A stretch of 60,389 bases of DNA, from NCBI GenBank assembly GCA_016790765.1, contig JAEUMZ010000082.1:1-60389 (forward strand), read 5' to 3'. The first letter of the stretch is position 1; each line of letters begins with the position of its first letter. The stretch comes from Betaproteobacteria bacterium. Lineage in GTDB: Bacteria; Pseudomonadota; Gammaproteobacteria; Burkholderiales; Usitatibacteraceae. The translations under genes were made by a program, and so were the position numbers. The notes below the pieces were generated by a model. That model saw only the letters and a program-made list of their open reading frames with translations. It had not been told where the DNA came from and ran no database searches. Shown in pieces: positions 9,296 through 17,428 of this stretch.

Positions 9296-10807
9296 ATGAA
9301 CCTGCCCCTGTTCTCCACCGACGACATCCGCGCCCTCGAGCAGGCGTTTGCGCGCGCCCATCCGCGCGTCTCGCTCATGCAGCGCGCCGGCGCGCGGGTG
9401 GCGGCGAAGGCATCCGAACTGGCCGGCCGCAAGAAGGGGGCAACGATCCTGGTACTGGCCGGGCCGGGCAACAACGGCGGCGATGCCTGGGTGGCGGCCG
9501 AGCTCCTGCGCAAGGCCGGGCAACGCGTGACCGTCGTCCCGTTCGGCAATGCGCACTCGGCCGAAGAGGCCGCAAAGGCTGCGCGTGCGGCTTACCTCAA
9601 GGGCAAGGGCCATGTCGAGGCCGCCCTCCCGTCCCCCATCGACGCGGATCTCATCGTTGACGGCGTGTTCGGCATCGGCCTCACGCGTGCGCCGGACAGC
9701 GCCAGCGCCGCGGCGATCGGCGCATGCAATGCCTCGGGCATCCCGGTGCTGGCCATCGACATTCCCTCGGGACTCAACGCCGACACCGGCCGCGCGCCCG
9801 GTGCGGTCATTCGGGCGGCGGCCACGCTGACGTTCATCGCCGGCAAGCCGGGCCTGTTCACCGGCCTGGCGCGCGATGTCTGTGGCACCACGGAAATCGA
9901 AACCCTTGGCGTGAAGCTGCCGCCATCGACAGGCGCGCTGCTCACGCGGGAGTCGATGGCGGCCCTCATTCCGTCGCGCCCGCACGCCTCACACAAGGGG
10001 TCCTTCGGCAGCGTTGGCCTGATCGGGGGAGCGGAGGGCATGGTGGGCGCCGCCGTCCTGGCCGCGCGTGCGGCACTGATGATGGGCCCGGGAAAGGTCT
10101 ACGCCGGGATCGCGGCGCGCGACGTGCCGGCCTACGACCCGATCAATCCGGAAATGATGCTGCGCCGTGCGGAAGAACTCGTCGAGGACTCCGCGATCAC
10201 CGCGCTCGCGATCGGCATGGGCCTCGGCATCGACAAGACCGCACCACGCCTCGTGGCCGCGGCGCTGTCGCGCGACATCCCGATGGTGCTCGATGCCGAT
10301 GCGCTCAACCTCATTGCATCAAACCCCAGCATTGGTGCGGCATTCAGGGCAAAAACGGCCGGTGTACCGCACCAGTCCTTGAGTTTTATCCTGACACCTC
10401 ATCCCGGGGAGGCCGCGCGGCTGCTGGCCGTTCCCACGCAGGACGTGGAGGCCGACCGCGTGGCGGCAGCGTTGCGCGTCGCGGCGCAATTCAATGCGTT
10501 GGTGGTGCTCAAGGGCAGCGGCAGCGTGATCGCTTCGCCCTCCGGGCACTATTTCATCAATCCGACCGGCAATGCCGGCATGGCGTCCGGCGGGATGGGC
10601 GATGCGTTGTCCGGCATGATTGCCGCATTCCTCGCGCAGGGCTTGCCGGCCTGGGCGGCCGCCCAATTGGCGGTGTACCTTCACGGCGCCGCGGCCGACG
10701 CGTGCATCGAGCACGGCATGGCGCCGCACGGATTGACGGCCTCGGAAGTCATTTTCGAGGCGCGCAGCCTGCTCAACGCAGGACTGGCCGGTCATCCCCA
10801 CGGCTGA
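9296..10807 (+). CDS. nnr: Bifunctional NAD(P)H-hydrate epimerase/dehydratase carrying an in-frame 66-bp element
   Basis: A 503-residue fusion. The N-terminal YjeF epimerase domain (about 1-215) shows GPGNNGGDAWVAAELL and IDIPSGLNADTG. The C-terminal ADP/ATP-dependent NAD(P)HX dehydratase (about 225-495) shows HKGSFGSVGLIGGAEGMVGAA, LDADALNLIA, LTPHPGEAARLL and NAGMASGGMGDALSG. Together they repair damaged NAD(P)H. Residues 343-364, between NLIAS and ILTPHPGE, are encoded by a copy of the 66-bp palindromic element found elsewhere in intergenic DNA. That loop is normally only about ten residues, so the element has lengthened it without breaking the frame. Conserved motifs on both sides are intact, so the enzyme is probably still active. 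It is likely cotranscribed with nadB. Confidence 0.92.
   Translation: MNLPLFSTDDIRALEQAFARAHPRVSLMQRAGARVAAKASELAGRKKGATILVLAGPGNNGGDAWVAAELLRKAGQRVTVVPFGNAHSAEEAAKAARAAYLKGKGHVEAALPSPIDADLIVDGVFGIGLTRAPDSASAAAIGACNASGIPVLAIDIPSGLNADTGRAPGAVIRAAATLTFIAGKPGLFTGLARDVCGTTEIETLGVKLPPSTGALLTRESMAALIPSRPHASHKGSFGSVGLIGGAEGMVGAAVLAARAALMMGPGKVYAGIAARDVPAYDPINPEMMLRRAEELVEDSAITALAIGMGLGIDKTAPRLVAAALSRDIPMVLDADALNLIASNPSIGAAFRAKTAGVPHQSLSFILTPHPGEAARLLAVPTQDVEADRVAAALRVAAQFNALVVLKGSGSVIASPSGHYFINPTGNAGMASGGMGDALSGMIAAFLAQGLPAWAAAQLAVYLHGAAADACIEHGMAPHGLTASEVIFEARSLLNAGLAGHPHG
10321..10386. repeat. 66-bp palindromic element, copy 2 (inside nnr)
   Basis: The element starts AAACCCCAGC and ends CCTTGAGTTT, exactly 66 bases, with outer arms that pair (for example TTGGTGCGG with CCGCACCAG). 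It aligns base for base with the five intergenic copies. Here it lies wholly inside the nnr coding sequence, adds 22 codons and contains no stop in the reading frame used. Confidence 0.85.
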
Positions 10808-10818
10808 CCCGGCACCGC

Positions 10819-11205
10819 TCAGGCCAGCGCGCGATAGCCCCAGATTCCGGCCGCCGTCAGCGCGAACGAAACCATCAGGTGCGCCAGGCCGACGGCAAGC
10901 GCCCACCCGGCCAGCCCGCGCTCCAGCAATCCCACCACCTCGGCCGAATAGGTGGAAAACGTGGTCAGGCCGCCGAGGAGCCCCGTGATGACGAACAGGC
11001 GCCACACCGGCGGGATGGATTCATGGGCGCTGAAGTGCGCCACCGCGATACCCACCAGCAGGCCACCGATGGCGTTGGCCGCGAAGGTGCCAAGGGGGAA
11101 ATTCGCCACGCGCGAGTTGAGCCACAGCCCCAGGCCCCAGCGCGTCCACGCCCCCAACGCCGCACCGCCGCCAACCGCCAAAGCCTGCAGCAACAACGCG
11201 TTCAT
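10819..11205 (-). CDS. crcB: Fluoride channel CrcB/Fluc
   Basis: A 128-residue inner-membrane protein with four hydrophobic segments. It carries the signature motifs of the CrcB (Fluc) family: GGALGAWTRWGL near the N-terminus, GTFAANAIGGLLVG in the second segment and TGLLGGLTTFSTYSAE in the third. It exports fluoride ion as a dual-topology dimer. The start at 11205 (MNALLLQAL) overlaps the stop of the upstream thioesterase gene as ATGA, so the two are probably translationally coupled. A longer reading frame upstream has no family match. No fluoride riboswitch was recognised. Confidence 0.93.
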   Translation of the reverse strand: MNALLLQALAVGGGAALGAWTRWGLGLWLNSRVANFPLGTFAANAIGGLLVGIAVAHFSAHESIPPVWRLFVITGLLGGLTTFSTYSAEVVGLLERGLAGWALAVGLAHLMVSFALTAAGIWGYRALA

Positions 11206-11618
11206 GCCCGGCCTTCCAGGATCGCGCGCAGGGGCGCCGGCAAGGCGGCCGATACGCCGGCCGCATAGTCGAACCACACCACCACGAACTCCGCGGTGGC
11301 GGCCGGCGACGCGGCAGCTTCAGCCGTCAGGGTCTGGCGCAAGGTGAAGCTCTTGTTGCCGACGCGCGCAGCGTAGACCTGGCTGATGACATTGCCCGGC
11401 CAGGTCAACGCAGCGTGATAGTCGACCGTCGCCTTGGCGACAATGAAACCGGCCTGGTCGTCCTGCCGCAGGCCGCGCGCCTGCGACCAGGCCACGCGCG
11501 CCTCCTCGAAGTAGCGCATGTACTGCGCGTTGTTCACATGCGCGCGGGCGTCCATGTCGCCCCAGCGGATCGGCACGGTCATGGACCACAGGCAGGGCGA
11601 ATTCGTTGGCATCGGCAT
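11202..11618 (-). CDS. Acyl-CoA thioesterase (4HBT / YbgC-like hotdog fold)
   Basis: A 138-residue single hotdog-domain protein. The catalytic signature WGDMDARAHVNNAQYMRYFEEAR is present; the Asp in GDMD is the family active-site residue. Such enzymes hydrolyse acyl-CoA thioesters in the cytoplasm; the chain length cannot be read from sequence. Two in-frame ATGs lie at 11618 and 11612 and a third at 11582, which begins directly at MTVPIRWGDMD. None has a strong ribosome site, so the start is uncertain. The gene ends in an ATGA overlap with crcB and is divergent from the ETF-QO gene. Confidence 0.85.
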   Translation of the reverse strand: MPMPTNSPCLWSMTVPIRWGDMDARAHVNNAQYMRYFEEARVAWSQARGLRQDDQAGFIVAKATVDYHAALTWPGNVISQVYAARVGNKSFTLRQTLTAEAAASPAATAEFVVVWFDYAAGVSAALPAPLRAILEGRA

Positions 11619-11674
11619 CGGCGAGGCAAGTGTTCTGTAGGCGCGCACGGACCGTCGTCCATGACCCTCGCGCC

Positions 11675-11680
11675 TATAAT
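11675..11680 (+). promoter_or_regulatory. Candidate -10 box for the ETF-QO gene
   Basis: A perfect TATAAT lies 32 bases before the ETF-QO start, at a plausible distance for a short leader. The expected -35 region is GC-rich and poor, so the site may need an activator or may be coincidental. Confidence 0.4.
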
Positions 11681-11712
11681 AGCCGCAACCCCACCCCATC
11701 CCCAAAGGCGCC

Positions 11713-13347
11713 ATGTCCGAACGCGAATCCATGGAGTACGACGTCGTCATCGTCGGGGCCGGCCCGGCGGGCTTGGCGGCGGCGATCCGCCTCAAGCAAC
11801 TCAACGCGGATCTCGGCGTCTGCGTGTTGGAGAAGGGTTCGGAGGTCGGCGCGCACATCCTCTCCGGCGCGGTCATGGACCCGATCGCGCTCGACGAGTT
11901 GATGCCCGACTGGAAGGCTCAAGGTGCACCGCTCACACAGGCGGTGACCGAGGACCGCTTCCTGTTCCTCACCGAGGCCGGATCGACGCGCACGCCGAAC
12001 TGGATGCTGCCGAAGTGCTTCCAGAACCATGGGTACTACATCGTGAGCCTGGCCAATGTGTGCCGCTGGATGGGGGCGAAGGCCGAGGAACTCGGCGTCG
12101 AGATCTATCCGGGTTTCGCCGCCGCAGAAGTGCTGTTCGACGACCACGGCCGGGTGAAAGGCGTGGCGACGGGCGACATGGGCATCGGCAAGCAGGGCGA
12201 ACGGACCGATCGCTACCAGCCCGGCATGGAACTGCACGCCAAGTACACGTTTCTCGCCGAAGGCGTGCGCGGAAACCTGGGCAAGGGCCTGCAGGAGACT
12301 TTCAAGCTGCGCGAAGGCCGCGACCCGCAGGTTTACGGCATCGGGCTGAAGGAACTCTGGGAAGTGAAGCCGGACCGGCACGTGCCCGGCCTCGTGATGC
12401 ACACCGCCGGCTGGCCGCTCCAGAGCGACACCTACGGCGGCTCGTTCCTGTACCACATGGAGAACAACGTGGTGTCCGTCGGCTTCGTGGTCGGGCTGGC
12501 CTACACCAATCCGTACCTGTCGCCGTTCGAGGAATTCCAGCGCTACAAGACGCATCCGGCGGTGCGCGGATTTTTCGAAGGTGGCAAGCGCATCGCCTAT
12601 GGCGCGCGCGCCATCAATGCCGGCGGCCTGCAATCGCTGCCCAAGCTCACGTTTCCCGGCGGCGCGCTGATCGGCGACGACGCCGGCTTCCTCAACGCCT
12701 CGCGCATCAAGGGCAGCCATGCGGCGATCAAGTCCGGCATGCTGGCTGCAGAAGCGGCGGCGACGGCCCTGGCGGCCGGCCGCGCGCAGGATGAACTCAC
12801 GGACTATCCGACCGCGTTCGAAAAAAGCTGGTTGCACGAGGAACTGCACCGGGCGCGCAATTTCAAGCCCTGGATGTCCAAGGGCCTCTACACCGGCACG
12901 CTGATGGTGGGCATCGACCAGGTGGTGTTCGGGGGCAAGGCGCCGTGGACGCTGCACCACGCGCATGCGGACCACGAAACGCTGCAGAAGAAAACCGAAG
13001 CTACGCCGATCGCCTACCCAAAGCCGGACGGCGTGCTGACCTTCGACCGGCTCTCCTCGGTGTTCATCTCCAACACCAATCACGAGGAAGACCAACCGGC
13101 GCACCTGACGCTGAAGAACGCGGACGTCCCGGTGACCACCAACCTGGCGCTCTATGACGGGCCGGAGACGCGCTACTGCCCGGCGGGTGTGTATGAATTC
13201 GTCGAAGTTGCGGAAGGTCAAAGAAAACTGCAGATCAACGCGCAGAATTGCGTGCACTGCAAGACTTGCGATATAAAAGACCCGACGCAGAACATCCACT
13301 GGGTCGTGCCGGAAGGCGGCGGCGGACCGAACTATCCGAACATGTAG
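11713..13347 (+). CDS. Electron transfer flavoprotein-ubiquinone oxidoreductase
   Basis: A 544-residue inner-membrane-associated flavoprotein (ETF-QO). It passes electrons from reduced ETF, charged by acyl-CoA and other dehydrogenases, to ubiquinone. The FAD motif is near the N-terminus (VVIVGAGPAGLAAAIRL). The ubiquinone-binding central part includes GEVAILSG-type variants such as AHILSGAVMDP. The C-terminus binds one 4Fe-4S cluster with the cysteines of RYCPAGVYEF and NCVHCKTCDIKDPTQNI. Full length for the family. It fits an organism that burns fatty acids and stores PHA. The start is at the ATG at 11713, with a second in-frame ATG six codons later. Confidence 0.95.
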   Translation: MSERESMEYDVVIVGAGPAGLAAAIRLKQLNADLGVCVLEKGSEVGAHILSGAVMDPIALDELMPDWKAQGAPLTQAVTEDRFLFLTEAGSTRTPNWMLPKCFQNHGYYIVSLANVCRWMGAKAEELGVEIYPGFAAAEVLFDDHGRVKGVATGDMGIGKQGERTDRYQPGMELHAKYTFLAEGVRGNLGKGLQETFKLREGRDPQVYGIGLKELWEVKPDRHVPGLVMHTAGWPLQSDTYGGSFLYHMENNVVSVGFVVGLAYTNPYLSPFEEFQRYKTHPAVRGFFEGGKRIAYGARAINAGGLQSLPKLTFPGGALIGDDAGFLNASRIKGSHAAIKSGMLAAEAAATALAAGRAQDELTDYPTAFEKSWLHEELHRARNFKPWMSKGLYTGTLMVGIDQVVFGGKAPWTLHHAHADHETLQKKTEATPIAYPKPDGVLTFDRLSSVFISNTNHEEDQPAHLTLKNADVPVTTNLALYDGPETRYCPAGVYEFVEVAEGQRKLQINAQNCVHCKTCDIKDPTQNIHWVVPEGGGGPNYPNM

Positions 13348-13386
13348 TCGATCCATTTCGTCGATTCACTTCAACAGGGGGCCCCC

Positions 13387-13815
13387 ATGAAGCCCGTTTC
13401 CGAGCTGTTCAAGAACCGTCCCAACACCCTGTGGAGCGTGAAGCCGGACGACACGGTGTTCGACGCGATCAAGGTGCTGGCCGAGAAGGGCGTCGGCGCG
13501 CTGATGGTGATCGACCACGGCAAGCTGGCCGGCATGTTCTCGGAGCGCGACTACACGCGCAAGATCGCGCTCGAAGGCCGCAACTCGCGCGAGACCAAGG
13601 TCAGCGACATCATGACCGCCAACGTGTTCGTGGTCTCGCCCAAGGCCACCACGCACGAATGCATGGCGCTGATGAGCGAGAAGAAGTTCCGCCACCTGCC
13701 GGTGGTCGATGGCGCCACCATCGTGGGCATGCTGTCGATCCGCGACCTGATGGACGACATCATCAAGGACCACGAGCTGACCATTTCGCAGCTGGAAAGC
13801 TACATCCATCAGTGA
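13387..13815 (+). CDS. Two-CBS-domain protein
   Basis: A 142-residue stand-alone protein made of two CBS domains (about 8-62 and 75-130), seen as GVGALMVIDHGKLAGMFSERDYTRKI and KKFRHLPVVDGATIVGMLSIRDLMDDII. CBS pairs bind adenine nucleotides and act as energy or ligand sensors. The partner of this free-standing form is not known. A purine-rich stretch (AACAGGGGGCCCCC) precedes the start. Its stop overlaps the GTG start of the following tag gene (GTGA), so translation of the pair is probably coupled. Confidence 0.88.
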   Translation: MKPVSELFKNRPNTLWSVKPDDTVFDAIKVLAEKGVGALMVIDHGKLAGMFSERDYTRKIALEGRNSRETKVSDIMTANVFVVSPKATTHECMALMSEKKFRHLPVVDGATIVGMLSIRDLMDDIIKDHELTISQLESYIHQ

Positions 13816-14387
13816 AGGCCAGGATTCGCTGCCCCTGGTGCGAGAATTCGTCTATCGGCGAGCTCTACCTCCGGTACCACGACGAGGAATGGGGCGTGCC
13901 GGTCCATGACGATCGCGTGCTGTTCGAATTCCTGATCCTCGAGGGCGCCCAGGCCGGGCTCAGCTGGTCGACGATCCTGGCCAAGCGTGACGGGTATCGC
14001 AAGGCGTTTGCCGGCTTCGACGCGGCCAAGGTGGCGCGCTTCCGCCCGGAAAAGGTCGAAAAGCTCCTCCAGGATCCGGGCATCGTCCGCAACCGCCTCA
14101 AGGTCAATGCCGCCGTCACCAATGCCAAGGCTTTCCTCGCGGTGCAGAAAGAGTTCGGGTCGTTCGACCGCTACATCTGGCAGTTCGTCGGCGGCCAGCC
14201 GAAGATCAACCGGCGCAAAGCCATGAAGGACGTGCCCGCGCGCACCGTCGAATCCGATGCCATGAGCAAGGACCTTGCGCAGCGTGGCTTCAAGTTCGTC
14301 GGCTCCACCATCTGCTACGCGTTCATGCAGGCCACCGGCATGGTGGACGACCACCTGGTGGATTGCTTCCGGTACCGCGCCGCTTGA
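13812..14387 (+). CDS. tag: DNA-3-methyladenine glycosylase I
   Basis: A 191-residue DNA repair glycosylase that removes 3-methyladenine from alkylated DNA. The family pattern is clear: RCPWCENSS, YHDEEWGVPVHDD, LEGAQAGLSWSTIL, IVRNRLKVNAAVTNA, then GFKFVGSTICYAFMQATGMVDDHLVDCFRY. The zinc ligands of the TAG family (an N-terminal Cys, an early His and a C-terminal His and Cys) have counterparts here. The GTG start at 13812 overlaps the stop of the CBS gene and gives the expected length. It ends in a TTGA overlap with the next flavoprotein gene. Confidence 0.93.
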   Translation: MKARIRCPWCENSSIGELYLRYHDEEWGVPVHDDRVLFEFLILEGAQAGLSWSTILAKRDGYRKAFAGFDAAKVARFRPEKVEKLLQDPGIVRNRLKVNAAVTNAKAFLAVQKEFGSFDRYIWQFVGGQPKINRRKAMKDVPARTVESDAMSKDLAQRGFKFVGSTICYAFMQATGMVDDHLVDCFRYRAA

Positions 14388-15568
14388 CGCCGCGATTCGA
14401 CGTCACCGTCATCGGCGCGGGGGCGGCCGGCATGATGTGCGCCGCGCAGGCGGGCCAGCGCGGCAAGTCTGTGCTGCTCATCGACCATGTCGCCAAACTC
14501 GGCGAGAAGATCCGCATCTCCGGCGGGGGTCGCTGCAATTTCACCAACCTGAACTGCCGCCCGGAGAACTTCCTGTCGCAGAACCCGCACTTCTGCCGCT
14601 CGGCGCTGGCGCGCTATGGCCCGCGGGACTTCATTGCACTGGTCGAGCGCCACGGCATCCGGTATCACGAGAAGACGCTCGGACAGTTGTTCTGCGACGA
14701 CTCCGCGCAGCAAATCATCGCCCTGCTCCGCACCGAATGCGACCGCGGTGGCGTGCGGTGGAAACGGCCCTGCAAGGTCGCCGGCGTGTCGCGTGGCATC
14801 TCCACGTTCGTCGTTGCGACCGACCAGGGGGACTACGAAACAGGTGCCCTGGTGATCGCGACCGGCGGGCTGTCGGTCCCCAAGGTCGGCGCCACGCCGT
14901 TCGGCTACCAGGTTGCCGAGCAGTTCGGGCTGCCCGTGGTGCCACCGAAGCCCGCGCTGGTGCCGTTGTCGTTTGCGCCGGAACTGCTGGCCCACCTGGG
15001 CGACCTGTCGGGCATCTCGCTCGATGCGGAAGTGCATTGCCGCACGGGCCGGTTCCGGGAGGCCTTGCTGATCACGCATCGCGGATTGTCCGGCCCCGCG
15101 ATCCTGCAAATCTCCACGTACTGGCAGGATGGCCCAGCGCGGGACCCGATCCGCGTCAACCTGCTGCCTGACGCGGCCGCGTGCGCAGCCCTGCGGGGCA
15201 AGCGCAGCAGCAGGATGCAACTTCCCAACCTGTTGTCGGAGTACTTTCCGCAACGGTTCGCCGAGGCCTGGTGCCGCATGCATGCGCTGTCCGGCACCGC
15301 GGCCGGCTTGGGCGATGCCGCCTTCAAGGCACTCGTGGACGGGCTTGTCGACTGGCAGGTCAAACCCTCCGGCACACTCGGCTACAACAAGGCCGAGGTC
15401 ACGCTGGGCGGTGTCGACACGCGCGCGCTGTCGTCGAAGACCCTGGGCGCAACCGGCGTCCCCGGATTGTTCTTCATCGGCGAAGTGGTCGATGTCACGG
15501 GCCATCTCGGTGGCTTCAATTTCCAGTGGGCGTGGTCGTCCGCAGTGGCGGCCGCGGAGGCGCTGTGA
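14384..15568 (+). CDS. NAD(P)/FAD-dependent oxidoreductase, HI0933/YhiN family
   Basis: A flavoprotein of about 394 residues. The FAD motif opens the protein (DVTVIGAGAAGMMCAAQAGQRGKSVLLIDH), followed by family motifs KIRISGGGRCNFTNLN, ATGGLSVPKVGATPFGY, HRGLSGPAILQIS and GLFFIGEVVDVTGHLGGFNFQWAWSSA. The exact reaction is not settled for the family; do not read a specific substrate into it. I place the start at a TTG overlapping the tag stop (TTGA), matching the stop/start overlaps used throughout this operon. An in-frame ATG at 14363, inside tag, is the alternative. Confidence 0.9.
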   Translation: MTPRFDVTVIGAGAAGMMCAAQAGQRGKSVLLIDHVAKLGEKIRISGGGRCNFTNLNCRPENFLSQNPHFCRSALARYGPRDFIALVERHGIRYHEKTLGQLFCDDSAQQIIALLRTECDRGGVRWKRPCKVAGVSRGISTFVVATDQGDYETGALVIATGGLSVPKVGATPFGYQVAEQFGLPVVPPKPALVPLSFAPELLAHLGDLSGISLDAEVHCRTGRFREALLITHRGLSGPAILQISTYWQDGPARDPIRVNLLPDAAACAALRGKRSSRMQLPNLLSEYFPQRFAEAWCRMHALSGTAAGLGDAAFKALVDGLVDWQVKPSGTLGYNKAEVTLGGVDTRALSSKTLGATGVPGLFFIGEVVDVTGHLGGFNFQWAWSSAVAAAEAL

Positions 15569-16053
15569 GCGCACCGCCGCGGCTGGTGCTCGACACCAAC
15601 GTGGTGGTCGACTGGCTGGTGTTCGACGACCCGTTCATGGCGCCGCTGCGCGAAGGCGTGACCGCCGGGCACGTGGAAGTGATTGCGCATCCGCCGGCCG
15701 TCGAGGAGCTCCGGCGCGTGCTCGGTTACAAGTCCCTCAAGCTCGATCCCGCCCGCCAGGCCGCGATATTCGACCGCTATCTCGCACAGACGCGTGTTGC
15801 GGCGCTGCCGGCCGGTTTCAGCATCAAGAACCTGCTCACCCCCGGCGGCTTCCCGCGATGCCGCGATCGAGATGACCAACACTTCCTGGCCCTGGCGTTC
15901 CATTCAAGGTGCGATGCCCTGGTCTCGCGCGACGATGCGGTGTATGGCCTGAAATCGCGTGCGGCGAAATTCGGCGTCACGATCTGGAACGTGCGGGAAA
16001 TGATTGCAGCGCTCACAGCGCACGCCAGTGGCGAATCGAACGGCAAACTCTAG
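15565..16053 (+). CDS. PIN-domain ribonuclease-like protein (COG1569 type)
   Basis: A 162-residue PIN-domain protein. Acidic residues of the active site are visible in LVLDTNVVVDWL, in the central DRDDQHFLALA and in DALVSRDDAVYGL. Families of this kind are annotated as putative toxins. No antitoxin-like gene is adjacent: the upstream neighbour is the flavoprotein, whose stop overlaps this GTG start (GTGA). A housekeeping or orphan role is therefore as likely as a toxin-antitoxin role. Its last two codons and its TAG stop lie inside a 66-bp palindromic element. Confidence 0.8.
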   Translation: MSAPPRLVLDTNVVVDWLVFDDPFMAPLREGVTAGHVEVIAHPPAVEELRRVLGYKSLKLDPARQAAIFDRYLAQTRVAALPAGFSIKNLLTPGGFPRCRDRDDQHFLALAFHSRCDALVSRDDAVYGLKSRAAKFGVTIWNVREMIAALTAHASGESNGKL

Positions 16054-16110
16054 ACTGGGCGCGCCTTTCAGGCCATTTTCACCTGGAAAAGCCCGCCCCT
16101 CCTAGGGTTT
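16045..16110. repeat. 66-bp palindromic element, copy 3
   Basis: The element starts AAACTCTAGA and ends CCTAGGGTTT, exactly 66 bases. It lies between the convergent PIN and MFS genes and supplies the last two codons and the TAG stop of both (AAA CTC TAG on the plus strand, AAA CCC TAG on the minus strand). The palindrome would also form a bidirectional hairpin at both transcript ends. Confidence 0.85.
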
Positions 16111-17343
16111 GCCCATCGAAGGCCCGGCAACCTGCCCGGCCAGCATCCGTGCGGCCGCGATCGCGCCCACGAACGAAAGCGCGAAACCGACGAACACCCA
16201 GCGCTGCATCTGCCAGTCCATCAACAGGCCGAACACGATGGGTGCAATGGCCAGCCCGACATCGAGACCTGAATAGACCATGCCATAAACGCGGCCGAAG
16301 GCACTTTCGCCCAGGCGTGCCTTGGTTGCGGTGCGCACCAGCAAATCGCGCGATGGACCGGCCAAGCCCGCCAGGAACCCCATCGCCGCCATGGCCGGCA
16401 GCACGCCCCACGCCGGCACAGGCAGTGCGGCCAGCATCAGCGCGATGAGTGCGCTGGCCCCGAATGCCGCCGTAACCGTGCCTTCGAATCGCGCGCCCGG
16501 CTTGGCGAGAAAACCCCCGACCAGCAGCCCGCACGCCCCGCCGACCAGGTAGATCGAGAGCGCCGAGGTGGCGGCGGCGAGCGACAGGTCGAACACGTCG
16601 CGCAACAGCGAGGGCGCAAAGTTCTGCAACGCGCCGAAACCAAAGGTGGCGAAGAAAAAGAACGTGAAGGCAATCCACACCAGCGGCGCGCGCAGGATCA
16701 CGCCAAATGCTACCGGCGGCAGGGCCTGGCGGCCGGTCGCGGCCTCATGCGCCAGTTCGTACTTGAGCGTTTCGCGTTGCCAGACCAGCAGCAGCCAGGA
16801 AATGGCGCCGAACCCCGCCGCCACCCACCCTGCCGCACGCCACCCTGCGCTGGCGGCAACGCCCACCATCACCAGCGGCGCCAGCGCCCAGCCCAGGTTA
16901 CCGGACAGGCCATGCACCGAAAAAGCATGGCCCAGCCGCGGCGGCGATACGCGCCGGTTGATGACCGCAAAGTCCGCCGGATGAAATACGCTGTTGCCGC
17001 AGCCAGCCACGAAGGCGGCAAACATCAGCCCCGCAAAGTTGGGCGCCAGCGCCACCAGCACGCCGGACAACGCCAGCAGGGCGATGCCGGCCAGCAGCAC
17101 GCGGTAGGACCCAAACCGGTCCACCCAGATGCCGGCCACTGCCTGGCCGATGCCGGAGACGACGAAGAACACCGTCATCAACGTCCCCACGCTGGCGTAC
17201 CCCAACCCGAACTCGGTCATGAAGAACGGGAACAGCGGCGGGATCATCAAGTGGAAGAAGTGCGAGGTGCCGTGCGCGAATCCAACGACGGAGATCGTGG
17301 TGGCGTCGGCACGGAGCGCTTCAGCAGGTGCGAGAGTGGACAT
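16102..17343 (-). CDS. MFS transporter
   Basis: A 413-residue integral membrane protein with about twelve hydrophobic segments. It carries an MFS loop between segments 2 and 3 (GIWVDRFGSYRVLLAG) and a central cytoplasmic loop near 195-215. The N-terminal ISVVGFAHGTSHFFHLMIPPLFPF resembles the sugar/fosmidomycin-resistance branch, but the substrate is not known. It ends inside palindromic copy 3. A truncated paralog of its first 37 codons lies 11.4 kb away at 28653-28763, in the same orientation, on the far side of a low-GC block. Its 5' flank is therefore a likely recombination boundary. Confidence 0.88.
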   Translation of the reverse strand: MSTLAPAEALRADATTISVVGFAHGTSHFFHLMIPPLFPFFMTEFGLGYASVGTLMTVFFVVSGIGQAVAGIWVDRFGSYRVLLAGIALLALSGVLVALAPNFAGLMFAAFVAGCGNSVFHPADFAVINRRVSPPRLGHAFSVHGLSGNLGWALAPLVMVGVAASAGWRAAGWVAAGFGAISWLLLVWQRETLKYELAHEAATGRQALPPVAFGVILRAPLVWIAFTFFFFATFGFGALQNFAPSLLRDVFDLSLAAATSALSIYLVGGACGLLVGGFLAKPGARFEGTVTAAFGASALIALMLAALPVPAWGVLPAMAAMGFLAGLAGPSRDLLVRTATKARLGESAFGRVYGMVYSGLDVGLAIAPIVFGLLMDWQMQRWVFVGFALSFVGAIAAARMLAGQVAGPSMGKP

Positions 17344-17428
17344 GCCCGAATTTTACCTGTCCCGCCCTGGTGCCCAATCAATGCGTAACTAGCGAGTCGA
17401 TACTTGTGGGCCACAAAAGCCGCCGCAT

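Noticed and set aside
6313..9549. Very long minus-strand frame across nadB and rpoE
   Set aside because: Only its end (rseA, from 6834 down) is real; the rest is antisense or out of frame to nadB and rpoE.
10819..11205. Fluoride riboswitch for crcB
   Set aside because: The region before the thioesterase-crcB pair lacks a recognisable crcB-motif fold, and crcB starts inside the previous gene.
15565..16053. Toxin-antitoxin module around the PIN gene
   Set aside because: No small DNA-binding antitoxin gene is next to it; the upstream partner is a full-length flavoprotein gene.
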